Notes: generated by a model from the letters alone, not told the origin. A DNA stretch of 38,287 nucleotides from an uncultured Prevotellaceae bacterium (GCA_947167935.1 CAMVJU010000016.1:1-38287), one strand, 5' to 3'. Positions 8,571 through 17,606 are shown, counted from the first letter of the stretch. Numbers and translations are program-made.

Positions 8571-9953
8571 ATGAAACAGAAAACTCTGAAAGGCAGCTTC
8601 ACCCTTTGCGGAAAAGGCCTTCATACCGGATTGAGCCTCACTGTTACTTTCAATCCTGCTCCTGAGAATCATGGTTATAAGATTCAGCGCATCGACCTCG
8701 AAGGGATGCCTACCATCGACGCTGTAGCCGAGAATGTGGTCGACACACAGCGCGGCACCGTCCTCGGCAAGGGCGACGTACGTATCAGCACCGTGGAGCA
8801 CGGTCTCAGCGCCCTCTACGCTCTGGGCATCGACAACTGCCTCATACAGGTCAGCGGCCCTGAGTTCCCCATCCTCGACGGCTCTGCTATTCAGTTTGTG
8901 CAGAAGATTCAGGAGGTAGGCATCGAAGAGCAGAACGCCCCTAAGGACTGGTACGTTATACGCAAGAAGATAGAGGTGAAGGACGAGGAGAACGGCTCGT
9001 GCATCACCATCCTGCCCGACGACGAGTTCTCGCTCACCACGATGTGCAGCTTCGAGTCGAAGTTCATCAACAGCCAGTTTGCCACCCTCGACGATATCCA
9101 CAAGTATGCTGAGGAGATAGCTCCTGCACGTACCTTTGTCTTCGTGCGCGACCTCGAGCCGCTGCTGCAGGCCAACCTCATCAAGGGCGGCGATCTCGAC
9201 AACGCCATCGTCATTTACGAGCGTCAGACCACACAGGAGCGTCTCGACATGCTGGCCGACATGCTGCATGTTGAGCACCGCAACGCTACCGACCTGGGCT
9301 ATGTGCAGCACAAGCCGCTGGTGTGGGAGAACGAGTGCACCCGCCACAAGCTGCTCGACGTCATCGGAGACATGGCCCTCATCGGCCGACCCATCAAGGG
9401 ACGCATCGTTGCCACACGTCCAGGCCACACTATCAATAATAGGTTCGCGCGTGAGATGCGCAAGGAGATCCGCAAGCACGAGATACAGGCTCCCTTCTAT
9501 GATCCTAATGACACACCCGTGATGGACGTCAACCGCATCCGCGAGCTCCTACCCCACCGCTATCCCATGCAGCTCGTCGACAAGGTCATCGAGATTGGCC
9601 CCAATAGCATTGTCGGTGTGAAGAACATCACAGCAAACGAGCCTTTCTTCACCGGCCACTTCCCTCAGGAACCCGTTATGCCTGGCGTCCTGCAGGTAGA
9701 AGCTATGGCACAGGTAGGTGGTCTGCTGGTGTTGAACAGCGTAGAAGAGCCCGAGCGCTGGAGTACTTACTTCATGAAGATTGACGGCGTGAAGTTCCGC
9801 CAGAAGGTTGTGCCTGGTGACACATTGCTGTTTAAGGTCGAGATGCTAGCTCCCATACGTCACGGCATCTCAACGATGCATGGCTATGTCTTCGTAGGCG
9901 ATCATGTCGTCAGCGAGGCCACCTTCACCGCACAGATTGTAAAGAATAAATAA
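8571..9953 (+). CDS. lpxC-fabZ: Bifunctional UDP-3-O-acyl-GlcNAc deacetylase / 3-hydroxyacyl-ACP dehydratase
   Basis: This 460-residue fusion is typical of Bacteroidota. The LpxC part (about residues 1-305) carries 'STVEHGLSALYALG', 'HKLLDVIGDMALIGRPIKG' and 'RPGHTINNRF', which supply the zinc ligands and catalytic histidine for the committed step of lipid A synthesis. The FabZ part (about 315-460) carries 'LLPHRYPMQLVDKV' and 'FFTGHFPQEPVMPGVLQVEAMAQ', with the catalytic His and Glu of the hot-dog fold dehydratase used in fatty-acid elongation. The ATG at 8571 is chosen because the promoter lies between it and the upstream in-frame ATG, and 'MKQKTLKGSFTLCGKGLHTG' is the normal LpxC start. 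Confidence 0.97.
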   Translation: MKQKTLKGSFTLCGKGLHTGLSLTVTFNPAPENHGYKIQRIDLEGMPTIDAVAENVVDTQRGTVLGKGDVRISTVEHGLSALYALGIDNCLIQVSGPEFPILDGSAIQFVQKIQEVGIEEQNAPKDWYVIRKKIEVKDEENGSCITILPDDEFSLTTMCSFESKFINSQFATLDDIHKYAEEIAPARTFVFVRDLEPLLQANLIKGGDLDNAIVIYERQTTQERLDMLADMLHVEHRNATDLGYVQHKPLVWENECTRHKLLDVIGDMALIGRPIKGRIVATRPGHTINNRFAREMRKEIRKHEIQAPFYDPNDTPVMDVNRIRELLPHRYPMQLVDKVIEIGPNSIVGVKNITANEPFFTGHFPQEPVMPGVLQVEAMAQVGGLLVLNSVEEPERWSTYFMKIDGVKFRQKVVPGDTLLFKVEMLAPIRHGISTMHGYVFVGDHVVSEATFTAQIVKNK

Positions 9954-9977
9954 CTCCTCTCTAAGCATTATAATAAC

Positions 9978-10020
9978 AATAATCCCCAGGACGCCTCGGC
10001 ATCCTGGGGATTATTATTTT
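9978..10020 (+). terminator. Terminator of lpxC-fabZ
   Basis: A fourteen-base-pair perfect stem (AATAATCCCCAGGA / TCCTGGGGATTATT) with a 10-nt loop is followed by ATTTT. Confidence 0.85.
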
Positions 10021-10073
10021 CAATGTCTCCTGTTCATCAGGAGTGTATAGCAAGCCCTGAAGGGACTGTCTTG

Positions 10074-10940
10074 TTATTTCTGCGCCTCACGCAGGCGGAT
10101 GCGGGTGAGCACCTGCTTGGTGTTGTAGGTGAAGTCGCCACCCATGATCCACGAGTAGTAGCCCGGATCGGTGTGCAGCACCTCGGCCACGGTCTTACCC
10201 TTGTACTTGCCGAAGTTGAAGTATTCAGTCATGACGGGCTTACCGTCCTTGTCAACAACGGTTTGGCCCTTGGCGTCCTTGGCCTCGCCCCAGACAATGC
10301 GGCCGGCGAAGTCCACATTATTACTATCGCGCGAGAAGTCGCTCAGCATCTGCACATCATTCTGCAAGGTACGTCCCTCAGGATCTTCGCCCAATGAGCG
10401 CTGATGATCCTCTGTGTAGTAGTCGAGCTCGGCCTGCAATACACGCCATGTGGCCTCTGTATCCTCGTCGGCACGGTGGGCAACGAAGTCGTCTTCCATC
10501 CTGCGGCCGCAGTAGAACTTGTAGGCGGCGGCCAGGTTGCGGCGTTCCATCTTGCGGAAGATGGTCATCGCATCAATAAGACGGCACTTGGAGAAATCGA
10601 AGTCGATGCCGGCACGCAGGAACTCCTCTGCCAGCAGGGGAATGTCGAAATGATTGGAGTTATAGCCGGCAAAGTCGCAGCCCTTGAAGGTGTCGTTGAG
10701 TTGCGAAGCCAGCTGCTTGAAGGTGGGCTGATCCTTGACGTCCTCATTCGTAATGCCTGTCAGCTGAGTGATGATCGGCAGAATGTAGCACTCAGGATTG
10801 ATGAGGTAGTTGCGTCGCTCCTCCTCACCGTTAGGAAACACTTTGATATAGGAAATCTGTATGATTCGGTCCTTTACCAAATCAAGGCCGGTCGTCTCCA
10901 AATCGAAGACGACCAGCGGCTTTGTAAGATTCAGTTTCAT
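10074..10940 (-). CDS. DnaQ-fold 3'-5' exonuclease with ExoX-like C-terminal domain
   Basis: This 288-residue protein has a DEDDh exonuclease domain (about residues 8-170): 'LVVFDLETTGLD' (Asp13 and Glu15), 'YNSNHFDIPLL', and 'HRADEDTEATW' with the catalytic His and last Asp. The C-terminal 60 residues ('FNFGKYKGKTVAEVL...DPGYYSWIMGGDF') match the small domain seen at the end of exodeoxyribonuclease X-like proteins. It lies 32 bp downstream of dnaN on the same strand and is probably transcribed with the clamp gene, which fits a role in replication or repair. A small hairpin (10027-10043) lies between its stop and the lpxC terminator. Confidence 0.85.
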   Translation of the reverse strand: MKLNLTKPLVVFDLETTGLDLVKDRIIQISYIKVFPNGEEERRNYLINPECYILPIITQLTGITNEDVKDQPTFKQLASQLNDTFKGCDFAGYNSNHFDIPLLAEEFLRAGIDFDFSKCRLIDAMTIFRKMERRNLAAAYKFYCGRRMEDDFVAHRADEDTEATWRVLQAELDYYTEDHQRSLGEDPEGRTLQNDVQMLSDFSRDSNNVDFAGRIVWGEAKDAKGQTVVDKDGKPVMTEYFNFGKYKGKTVAEVLHTDPGYYSWIMGGDFTYNTKQVLTRIRLREAQK

Positions 10941-10972
10941 GAATTCTTAATTGTCAATTATCAATTCTAAAA

Positions 10973-12097
10973 TCAATCGTTGATAAGCATGGGCATCATC
11001 AGCATGAGCACATCCTGATTGGCAGGCTGCTCCGACGGCAGCACCAATCCGGCGCGGCTGGGGTCGGCCAGCTGGATGACCACCTCCTGGCACTCGAAGT
11101 TGCTGAGAATCTCGATGAATGAGGAGCCCTTGAAGCCGATGCTCATAGGCATACCGTTGTAATCGCACGACATCTTCTCCGTAGCCGTCTTCGAGAAGTC
11201 GTAGTCCTCGGCGTCGAGCTGCAGGATACCGTTCTCCACATGGAAGCGGATGAGGTTGCTGCTGTCGTTGCTGAATGGCTGCACGCGGCGTAGGGCTGAG
11301 AGCAGGCCGATGCGGTCGACGGTGAGCTGGTTAGGATTGCTCTGCGGAATGACACTGTTGTAGTTGGGATAGCGACCCTCGATGAGACGGCAAACAATGA
11401 CGCCCTCCTCGAAGCTGATTTCGGCATTGCGGTCGTCGAAGCGAATCACCACGTCGCCCCCCTGCTTGCCCAGCACGCCCTTCAGCAGCGAGGCAGGTTT
11501 CTTGGGCAGGATGAACGAAGCGGGCTGCTCGCTCTTGATGTTCAGTATCTTGTTGCGCACGAGCTTGTGTCCGTCGCTGGCCACCACAGCAAGGCAGTCA
11601 GGAGTGAGGTCAAAATAGATTCCGTTCATCACGGGGCGCAGCTCATCCTGAGCCGTGGCGAAGAGCGAGCGGTTGATATTGTCGGCCATCACCTGCGTAG
11701 GAATGCTGATGGTAGTGGCTCCGTCGCCAATTTGCTGGGGCTGCGGGAATTCGTCGGCATTTTCGACGGGCAGCGAGAACATACCGTTCTGATAGCTGAT
11801 CTTCGCGATGTTGGCCTGCTGGTCAACGTCGAAGGTGATAGGCTGCTCGCTGATGCCCTTCACGGCCTCGAGCAAGTCGTGGTTGCCTACGCAGAAGCGT
11901 CCGTCGCCGTCGGTGTCGTTCAGCTCCATCGTTGTCTGCATCACCACTTCGCTGTCGCTGGCTGTCAGACGCAGCTTTCCCTCAACCACCTCAAAGAGGA
12001 AATCGCCCAGGATGGGCAGCGAATTCTTACTGTTGATAACTCTTCCCAGTGCCGACAAACGTGCGGCCAGGGCAGTGCTTGATACGGTGAATCTCAT
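10973..12097 (-). CDS. dnaN: DNA polymerase III beta subunit (sliding clamp)
   Basis: This 374-residue protein has the three-domain clamp length and typical segments: 'MRFTVSSTALAARLSALGRVINSKNSLPILGDFLFEV' at the start, 'TASDSEVVMQTTMEL', 'FATAQDELRPVMNGIYFDL', and 'YPNYNSVIPQSNP'. The end is 'QDVLMLMMPMLIND' where many clamps end in PMRL or similar. The clamp encircles DNA and tethers replicative polymerases. dnaN here is not next to dnaA; it heads a two-gene unit with an exonuclease gene. Confidence 0.97.
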   Translation of the reverse strand: MRFTVSSTALAARLSALGRVINSKNSLPILGDFLFEVVEGKLRLTASDSEVVMQTTMELNDTDGDGRFCVGNHDLLEAVKGISEQPITFDVDQQANIAKISYQNGMFSLPVENADEFPQPQQIGDGATTISIPTQVMADNINRSLFATAQDELRPVMNGIYFDLTPDCLAVVASDGHKLVRNKILNIKSEQPASFILPKKPASLLKGVLGKQGGDVVIRFDDRNAEISFEEGVIVCRLIEGRYPNYNSVIPQSNPNQLTVDRIGLLSALRRVQPFSNDSSNLIRFHVENGILQLDAEDYDFSKTATEKMSCDYNGMPMSIGFKGSSFIEILSNFECQEVVIQLADPSRAGLVLPSEQPANQDVLMLMMPMLIND

Positions 12098-12139
12098 AAT
12101 TATTTTCTCATTTTAATTGTGTTCATTCATTTCGGACTA

Positions 12140-12170
12140 CAAAAATACAAAATTTCTCAGTCAAAACAAA
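12140..12170 (-). promoter_or_regulatory. Promoter of dnaN
   Basis: On the minus strand TTTG (12167-12170), 19 bp, then TATTTTTG (12140-12147). The start codon of dnaN is 42 bp downstream. Confidence 0.65.
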
Positions 12171-12186
12171 AATATTCAGAAAAAAA

Positions 12187-12217
12187 TTGCTCGTTTCAAC
12201 TATTTTTAGTAATTTCG
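12187..12217 (+). promoter_or_regulatory. Promoter of the DUF3127 gene
   Basis: TTGC (12187-12190), 19 bp, TAATTTCG (12210-12217), a near-consensus pair with a C in the -7 box. A very similar stretch (CTATTTTT...GTAATTTCGCAA) occurs at about 29508-29527. Confidence 0.5.
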
Positions 12218-12260
12218 CAAGCGAATTTTGAAAAACAAATCTTTTAATACAACAGACACA

Positions 12261-12689
12261 ATGGATTTATCAGGAAAAATCATTGCCATTCTTCCGGCAA
12301 GCAGCGGCACCTCCAGCCGCACAGGCAACACATGGATGAGCCAGGACTACGTCATCGAGGTGCCCGGCCAGTATCCGCGCCGCATGGTCTTCCGCGTTTT
12401 CGGCGAAGACCGCATCAAGCAGTTTAATATTCAGGCAGGTGAGGATGTCACCGTGCAGTTCGATATCGATGCCCATGAGTATCAGGGCCGTTGGTTCAAC
12501 GATATCCGCGCCTTCAACATCATCCGCGGCCAGGTAGCTCAGAGCGTGCCTGCCGCCACCACCATTGCCGGCGCCGCTCCTGCCGCCGCCAGTCCCTTCC
12601 CGCCGCAGCAGCCCGCTGCCGATGCAGCTCCCTTCCCTCCCGTCCAGGAGTCTGCCGGTGAGGGCGCTACTGACGATCTGCCCTTCTAA
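12261..12689 (+). CDS. DUF3127 family protein
   Basis: This 142-residue protein begins 'MDLSGKIIAILPASSGTSSRTGNTWMSQDYVIEVPGQYPRRM' and continues 'FGEDRIKQFNIQAGEDVTVQFDIDAHEYQGRWFNDIRAFNI', the complete DUF3127 domain of Bacteroidota. The pattern resembles an OB-fold, and the family is often annotated next to single-strand-binding-like proteins, but its function is not established. Residues about 95-142 are a low-complexity Ala/Pro tail ending in acidic 'GATDDLPF', reminiscent of the tails of single-strand DNA-binding proteins. The frame is open to an ATG at 12228, but the family normally begins at MDLSG. Confidence 0.88.
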   Translation: MDLSGKIIAILPASSGTSSRTGNTWMSQDYVIEVPGQYPRRMVFRVFGEDRIKQFNIQAGEDVTVQFDIDAHEYQGRWFNDIRAFNIIRGQVAQSVPAATTIAGAAPAAASPFPPQQPAADAAPFPPVQESAGEGATDDLPF

Positions 12690-12717
12690 GTAGGCGTTCA
12701 TCAGTTAATACCCATTG

Positions 12718-12753
12718 AAAAGCATATCATCCTCATCGGTGATATGCTTTTTT
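12718..12753 (+). terminator. Terminator of the DUF3127 gene
   Basis: A twelve-base-pair stem (AAAAGCATATCA / TGATATGCTTTT) is followed by more T residues. Confidence 0.85.
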
Positions 12754-12762
12754 GTATTCATG

Positions 12763-12787
12763 AAAAAGCCTCCTATAATGGGGGCTT
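12763..12787 (-). terminator. Terminator of the NhaC-type antiporter gene
   Basis: On the minus strand AAGCCCCC pairs with GGAGGCTT (one G-T wobble) around a six-base loop and is followed by TTTTT. Confidence 0.65.
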
Positions 12788-12793
12788 CGATGA

Positions 12794-14224
12794 TTATTTG
12801 CGGCGTTTGATTTTCCATCCCAGGGCCGCGATGAGAATGGTCATCAGCGGACTGAGGATGTTGAAGAAACAATAGGGCAGATAGGCAATGGTGGGAACGC
12901 CGAGGACGGTGCTCTGCGTCATGCCGCAGGTGTTCCAGGGAACGAGGACGCTGGTGACGGTGGCGGAGTCCTCAGCCGTACGGCTCAGCAGTCGCGGCTC
13001 ATAGCCCTGCTTCTCATAGACGTTCTGAAACATATTGGCTGTCAGCACGATGCTGATGAACTGGTCGCCTGTGGTGACGTTGAGGAATAGTCCCGTGCTG
13101 GCCGTAGAAGCCACGAGTCCTACCCTACTCCTTACCCAACTGATGACCACGCGTGTGATGCTCTCGATCATTCCACTGGCCACCATCACGGCACCGAAGC
13201 ACATGGCGCAGATGATGAGCCAGATGGTGTTGAGCATGCCCGTCATGCCGCCCGTCGACACTAGCTCGTTCAGCTCGGCGGAACCCGTCTCTATAGCCGT
13301 CGCCCCATAGTAGGTGACGGCTAATCCTTTTGTCAAGGCAGCCGCTGAACCGAGCGAAGGGTCGGCAGCTATCTGTGTCAGAATATGTGGCTGCAGTACG
13401 AGTGCCGTGACGCCTGCCATCAATGCCGAGAGAAAGAGGACGATGAGCGAGGGCAGCCGACGGGCGATGAGGATAGCCGTCAGCACAGGCACTAGGAGCG
13501 TCCATAAGGAGATGTTGAACGTCTTGGAAAGCCCCTCGGTGTACTGGTTCACATGCACGACGCTGTCGCCACCCATTCCCAGGCCTATCACGGCAAAGAT
13601 AATCAAGGTGAGGACGAAAGCGGGCATCGTTGTCAGCATCATGTAGCGGATATGCGTGAAGAGGTCGACACCAGTGGCCGAGGAGGCGAGGATAGTGGTA
13701 TCGCTCAGCGGCGACATCTTATCGCCGAAGTAGGCTCCCGAGATGATGGCACCTGCCGCCACCGCCTCGCTGATGCCCAACGCATGACTGATACCCAAGA
13801 GCGCCACGCCGATAGTGGCGATGGTGGTCCATGAGCTGCCCGACAGCAACGACACCAGCGCACAGATGACGCAGGCGCTGACAAGGAAGAACTGAGGCGA
13901 CAGCAGCTGTACGCCATAATAGATGAGCGTGGGCACCACGCCGCTCACCATCCATGATCCTGACAACATGCCTACTGCCAGCAGGATGAGCACGGTGACG
14001 GCCACGCCGCCCAGCGTCTTTGTCATCTGCTGCTCAAAGGCCTTCCAGGGCACATGATAGAAGACCATCGAAATAAACACGCACACGGCCAGTCCCATGA
14101 GCAAGGCTACCTGACTGCCGCCGCTGAGCGAATCGCTGCCAAACAATGTGATGACAACGGCCAGCAGGCAAATGAGTACCGCCAACGGGATAACGGCTAT
14201 AAGCGGATGAGGGAGGCGTTTCAT
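12794..14224 (-). CDS. NhaC-family Na+/H+ antiporter
   Basis: This 476-residue integral membrane protein has about 12 hydrophobic segments. 'VSLLSGSSWTTIATIGVALLGI', 'AAGAIISGAYFGDKMSPLSDTTILAS' and 'STASTGLFLNVTTGDQFISIVLTANMF' are hallmark stretches of NhaC transporters. 'GAYFGDKMSPLSDTT' holds polar residues expected in the ion path. It probably exchanges Na+ for H+ at the inner membrane, which fits a cell that also builds a sodium gradient with the Nqr complex seen at the end of the window. A homologous exchanger such as malate-2H+/lactate-Na+ cannot be excluded from sequence alone. Confidence 0.88.
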   Translation of the reverse strand: MKRLPHPLIAVIPLAVLICLLAVVITLFGSDSLSGGSQVALLMGLAVCVFISMVFYHVPWKAFEQQMTKTLGGVAVTVLILLAVGMLSGSWMVSGVVPTLIYYGVQLLSPQFFLVSACVICALVSLLSGSSWTTIATIGVALLGISHALGISEAVAAGAIISGAYFGDKMSPLSDTTILASSATGVDLFTHIRYMMLTTMPAFVLTLIIFAVIGLGMGGDSVVHVNQYTEGLSKTFNISLWTLLVPVLTAILIARRLPSLIVLFLSALMAGVTALVLQPHILTQIAADPSLGSAAALTKGLAVTYYGATAIETGSAELNELVSTGGMTGMLNTIWLIICAMCFGAVMVASGMIESITRVVISWVRSRVGLVASTASTGLFLNVTTGDQFISIVLTANMFQNVYEKQGYEPRLLSRTAEDSATVTSVLVPWNTCGMTQSTVLGVPTIAYLPYCFFNILSPLMTILIAALGWKIKRRK

Positions 14225-14232
14225 TTTGGTTG

Positions 14233-14240
14233 CAAAGGTA
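14233..14240 (-). promoter_or_regulatory. -7 box of the NhaC-type gene
   Basis: TACCTTTG on the minus strand ends 8 bp before the start codon, so the mRNA would have almost no leader. Confidence 0.5.
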
Positions 14241-14259
14241 CACTTTTTTTCTTGATTCT

Positions 14260-14290
14260 TTTGCTTTTACTTCATTTTTTCGTAATTTTG
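14260..14290 (+). promoter_or_regulatory. Promoter of the patatin operon
   Basis: TTTG (14260-14263), 19 bp, TAATTTTG (14283-14290): full consensus spacing. The ATG at 14303 is 12 bp further on, which decides the start of the patatin gene against longer open frames. Confidence 0.8.
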
Positions 14291-14302
14291 CAGCCTGAAA
14301 GC

Positions 14303-15151
14303 ATGGAAAAGCTGGAAAGGAACACAGGACTGGTGCTGGAAGGCGGCGGTATGCGCGGCGTCTTCACTTGTGGTGTGCTCGATGCCTTTATGAAGCATGA
14401 GGTGTACTTTCCCTACGTGGTGGCTGTGTCGGCAGGGGCTTGCAACGGCATGAGCTATATGAGCCGGCAGCCACGACGTGCCCGCTATTCCAACATCGAC
14501 ATGCTGCGCAAATACGGCTACATCTCGCTGAAAAACCTGATTTTGAAGGGCAGTATCTTCGACCCGAACCTGCTCTATGAGCGTTTCCCCAACGACATCC
14601 TGCCTTTCGACTACGAGGCCTACGCAAAGAATCCCTCCGTCTTCGAGATGGTATGCACTAACTGTCAGACAGGTCTGGCCGAATACTTGAGCGAGAACAC
14701 CGACCGTCGCCGCATGATGGCCATCGTCAAGGCCAGCAGCTCCCTACCCTACGTGGCGCAGATCACCGATGTCGACGGCAAGCCGATGCTCGACGGAGGC
14801 ATTGTCGACTCCATCCCTGTGGAACACGCCATCACGGCAGGTCATCCCTTCAACGTGGTGGTGATGACACGCAATCGCGGCTATCGTTCCAAGGAGGTGG
14901 ACCATAAGATTCCGCGCTTCATCTATGGCGATTATCCACGTTTGCGAGTGGCGCTGAGCCGACGGGTGGAAGTCTACAACCGTCAGCTGGAGTTGGTGGA
15001 GCGCATGGAAGACTGGGGCGAGGTGGTGGTCATCCGTCCGCAGCGTCCTATGGAGGTAGACCGCATCTGCCGCGACCCTGAGAAGCTGGAGCGTCTCTAC
15101 GAAGAGGGCTACCGTGAAGGAGAGAAATTCTGTGAGAGATATATGAATTGA
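14303..15151 (+). CDS. Patatin-like phospholipase
   Basis: This 282-residue patatin-fold lipid acyl hydrolase has the oxyanion segment 'LEGGGMRGVF' (residues 12-21), the nucleophile elbow 'VAVSAGAC' (Ser43) and 'DGGIVDSIP' with catalytic Asp164. The usual GxSxG has Ala in place of the first Gly (A-V-S-A-G), a tolerated variation. The protein resembles the RssA/YjjU-type soluble patatins. The frame stays open upstream to 14054, but this would cross the promoter. The PQQ-propeller lipoprotein gene follows after 4 bp, so the two are one transcription unit. Confidence 0.88.
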   Translation: MEKLERNTGLVLEGGGMRGVFTCGVLDAFMKHEVYFPYVVAVSAGACNGMSYMSRQPRRARYSNIDMLRKYGYISLKNLILKGSIFDPNLLYERFPNDILPFDYEAYAKNPSVFEMVCTNCQTGLAEYLSENTDRRRMMAIVKASSSLPYVAQITDVDGKPMLDGGIVDSIPVEHAITAGHPFNVVVMTRNRGYRSKEVDHKIPRFIYGDYPRLRVALSRRVEVYNRQLELVERMEDWGEVVVIRPQRPMEVDRICRDPEKLERLYEEGYREGEKFCERYMN

Positions 15152-15155
15152 AAAA

Positions 15156-16742
15156 ATGAAGCATCCATCCATTGCTTGTTGTTCATTGTTCATGTTGCTG
15201 GTGGCCTGCTCTGGTCAGCAGAAGAAGACCGATGCAGAGCCTGTGGCGGCGGCTGACAGTACGGCTGTGGAAGCCGAGCCCACATTTGAGGAGCTGACGC
15301 TTCCCGATACTGCATACACTTCTGTCTCTGCTATGAACTACATCGTTGAAGACATCGACTCTCTGCCTCGCCCCCTGAAATACTACGACGACCTCTACGA
15401 TCGTACCGACCGCGTGATGACTTTCCGCCGCAACCTGCTGCGCGACGCCTCCTTTGAGGGGCACGTGGAGGGCACGCCCAAGGAGATTGAGGTGGTGTGG
15501 AGCTATGACACGCCCTACGGACATGCCGATACAAAGTTCGGCCAGTGGGGCGGTGGCACAGGATGGACAGGGCAGCCGCTTTACGTCCATTGGAGCGATG
15601 CCGAGATAGACAGCCTGCGGAAGGGCGGCGCACCGCTCACCGCCGACTTCGGCCCTGAGGAAATCATGGTGGGTTCACTCTGCGGTGAGGCTTTCTTCCT
15701 GAACTTTGAGACAGGACGCCCGTCAAGAACTCCCCTCGACCTGCACAATGTGGTGAAAGGCACCATGTCGATAGACCCTGAGCTGATGAACCTTTACGTA
15801 GGACAGGGTGTGCCGAAGGGTGAGCCGCTGGGCTGTCAGGCTTTTTCCCTGACCACACACCAACGCGGCACCTTCTTCAGCGACCCACGAGCCTGGCGCG
15901 GCTGGCAAGCCTTCGACTCGTCGCCCATCGTGGCTGGCGGCTATCTCTTCTGGACAGGCGAGAACGGCAGCCTCTTCAAGTTTGAAAGGCAAGCCGGTGG
16001 CGTGCTGAAACGTGTCAGCACCCTGCGCTACAGGGTGAACGGTGCTGCGCCTGGCATTGAGTCAAGCCTCTGCGTCTATCGCAACTACGGCTTCTTCTCT
16101 GATAATCACGGCAATATCGTAGGTGTCAACCTGAATACGATGCATCCCGTGTGGTATGTGAAGAACCTCGACGACAGCGACGGAACTATCGTCGGCCGCG
16201 TGGAGGACGGCACACCTTACTTATATACCGCGTGCGAGGTGGACAAGCAGGGCTCACACGGCCACTGCCGATTCCTGAAGCTGAATGCCCTGACTGGCGA
16301 GATTGTCTGGGAGAGCCTTATCGACTGCAATCGCATCGACCTGGGCGAGAAGGTCCTCGACGGCGGCATGTATGCCACACCGCTCCTGGGACAGGGCGAC
16401 TGCGAGGGCATCCTCTTCGCCAATGTCTGCCGCAACAGCGCACATCCCGATCGCGGACAGTTCACAGCCCTCAGCACAGCCGACGGCCATGTGCTCTACA
16501 CTGTGGGCTACGGCAATTTCTGTTGGTCGTCGCCAGTGGGATTCACCAACGAGAACGACGAGTTCTTCGTCTTCGCCGCCGATGCCAACGGTGTGGTGTA
16601 TGTCATCAGGGGTAAGAACGGCGAGGTGCTTTGCAAGAAAGAGATGGGCGCCAACTTCGAGTCGTCGCCCTGCGTAGTGGGCAACAGTCTCGTTGTGGGC
16701 TGTCGCGGAACCAAGATTTACAAATTTAGAATTAAGAGTTAA
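15156..16742 (+). CDS. PQQ-type beta-propeller lipoprotein
   Basis: This 528-residue protein has a lipoprotein signal ('MLLVACSGQ', lipidated Cys at residue 18), then a short Ala/Glu-rich spacer. From about residue 110 it has repeated blades such as 'GEAFFLNFETGRPSRT', 'GYLFWTGENGSLFKF', 'NYGFFSDNHGNIVGVNLNT', 'CRFLKLNALTGEIVWES' and 'FFVFAADANGVVYVIRGKNGEVL'. These are typical of PQQ/WD40-like beta-propellers, which act as interaction platforms in the outer membrane or periplasm; there is no sign of a catalytic site. The start is tightly coupled to the patatin gene. The partner is unknown. Confidence 0.75.
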   Translation: MKHPSIACCSLFMLLVACSGQQKKTDAEPVAAADSTAVEAEPTFEELTLPDTAYTSVSAMNYIVEDIDSLPRPLKYYDDLYDRTDRVMTFRRNLLRDASFEGHVEGTPKEIEVVWSYDTPYGHADTKFGQWGGGTGWTGQPLYVHWSDAEIDSLRKGGAPLTADFGPEEIMVGSLCGEAFFLNFETGRPSRTPLDLHNVVKGTMSIDPELMNLYVGQGVPKGEPLGCQAFSLTTHQRGTFFSDPRAWRGWQAFDSSPIVAGGYLFWTGENGSLFKFERQAGGVLKRVSTLRYRVNGAAPGIESSLCVYRNYGFFSDNHGNIVGVNLNTMHPVWYVKNLDDSDGTIVGRVEDGTPYLYTACEVDKQGSHGHCRFLKLNALTGEIVWESLIDCNRIDLGEKVLDGGMYATPLLGQGDCEGILFANVCRNSAHPDRGQFTALSTADGHVLYTVGYGNFCWSSPVGFTNENDEFFVFAADANGVVYVIRGKNGEVLCKKEMGANFESSPCVVGNSLVVGCRGTKIYKFRIKS

Positions 16743-16785
16743 GATGTATCGGCTTTGCCGAGTATGAATTTAGAAATAAGAGTTA
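16723..16785 (+). repeat. Pair of 19-bp direct repeats at a gene junction
   Basis: AATTTAGAATTAAGAGTTA (16723-16741) overlaps the lipoprotein stop codon. It recurs with one change at 16767-16785, where its last A is the first base of the next ATG. Between them is a small CGGC-TTT-GCCG hairpin. Confidence 0.65.
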
Positions 16786-17606
16786 TGAGACTGCTCCGAC
16801 TGATAGGTTTATCATTTATCATTTGTCATTTAACTTCGTTGACATTAGCCGCGCAAGGCACCGACCTGCTCTCGGCTAAGAAAAACGTCATCCCTGGAGG
16901 TTACAACTTCTGGATCTACACCCCCGAGGACTATTACTATACGCAGGAGTCCACTCCCCTGGTGCTCTTCCTGCATGGTGCCAGTCTCTGCGGACACGAC
17001 CTCAACCGTGCCCTGCGCTACGGCACGGTGGCTGCCATCAAGATGGGACGTCAGGTGCCTGCATTGGTCATCACACCGCAGAACCCGGGTGGCCCTTGGA
17101 ATCCGAAGAAGCTGAACGACATCCTGGAGTGGCTGGACAACAACGACTATGCCTACGACCACGCCCGTGTCTATGTCCTAGGCATGAGTCTCGGCGGCTA
17201 TGGCACCCTCGACTTCGTGGGTACCTATCCTGAGAAGGTGGCAGCCGCGATGGCCCTCTGTGGCGGCTGTACGCTGAAAGACCAGAGCCGCATGGGCGAG
17301 CTCCCGCTATGGATCATCCACGGCACAGCCGACAAGGCCGTCAGCGTGCGTGAGTCGCAGACCGTTGTCAACCGCATGAAGCAGGCTGGCATTACCGACC
17401 GTCTGCGTTTCGACTGGCTGCCCGGCGCCTCACACGGAGCATTGGCCCGCTATTTCTACACCTACAAAACCTACGAATGGCTCTTCTCACACTCGCTACG
17501 CGACCCCGACCGTCCTGTAAACCGCGACATCGACATCACACAGGGCGACCTCAACCAAGCCTACCGCGACATGGAGAAGCGAGTGGAGAAGTTGGAGACA
17601 GAATGA
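16785..17606 (+). CDS. Secreted alpha/beta-hydrolase (esterase-like)
   Basis: This 273-residue protein has a signal peptide ('MRLLRLIGLSFIICHLTSLTLAAQ'). The catalytic triad is visible: Ser135 in 'LGMSLGGYG', Asp183 in 'HGTADKAV' and His217 in 'GASHG'; 'LFLHGASLCG' supplies the oxyanion hole. The pattern is that of the small esterase/PHB-depolymerase-like group often found as carbohydrate or feruloyl esterases in gut Bacteroidales. An in-frame TTG (16755) and ATG (16764) lie upstream, but 16785 gives the cleanest signal peptide. It follows the propeller gene on the same strand and could be co-transcribed. Confidence 0.82.
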   Translation: MRLLRLIGLSFIICHLTSLTLAAQGTDLLSAKKNVIPGGYNFWIYTPEDYYYTQESTPLVLFLHGASLCGHDLNRALRYGTVAAIKMGRQVPALVITPQNPGGPWNPKKLNDILEWLDNNDYAYDHARVYVLGMSLGGYGTLDFVGTYPEKVAAAMALCGGCTLKDQSRMGELPLWIIHGTADKAVSVRESQTVVNRMKQAGITDRLRFDWLPGASHGALARYFYTYKTYEWLFSHSLRDPDRPVNRDIDITQGDLNQAYRDMEKRVEKLETE

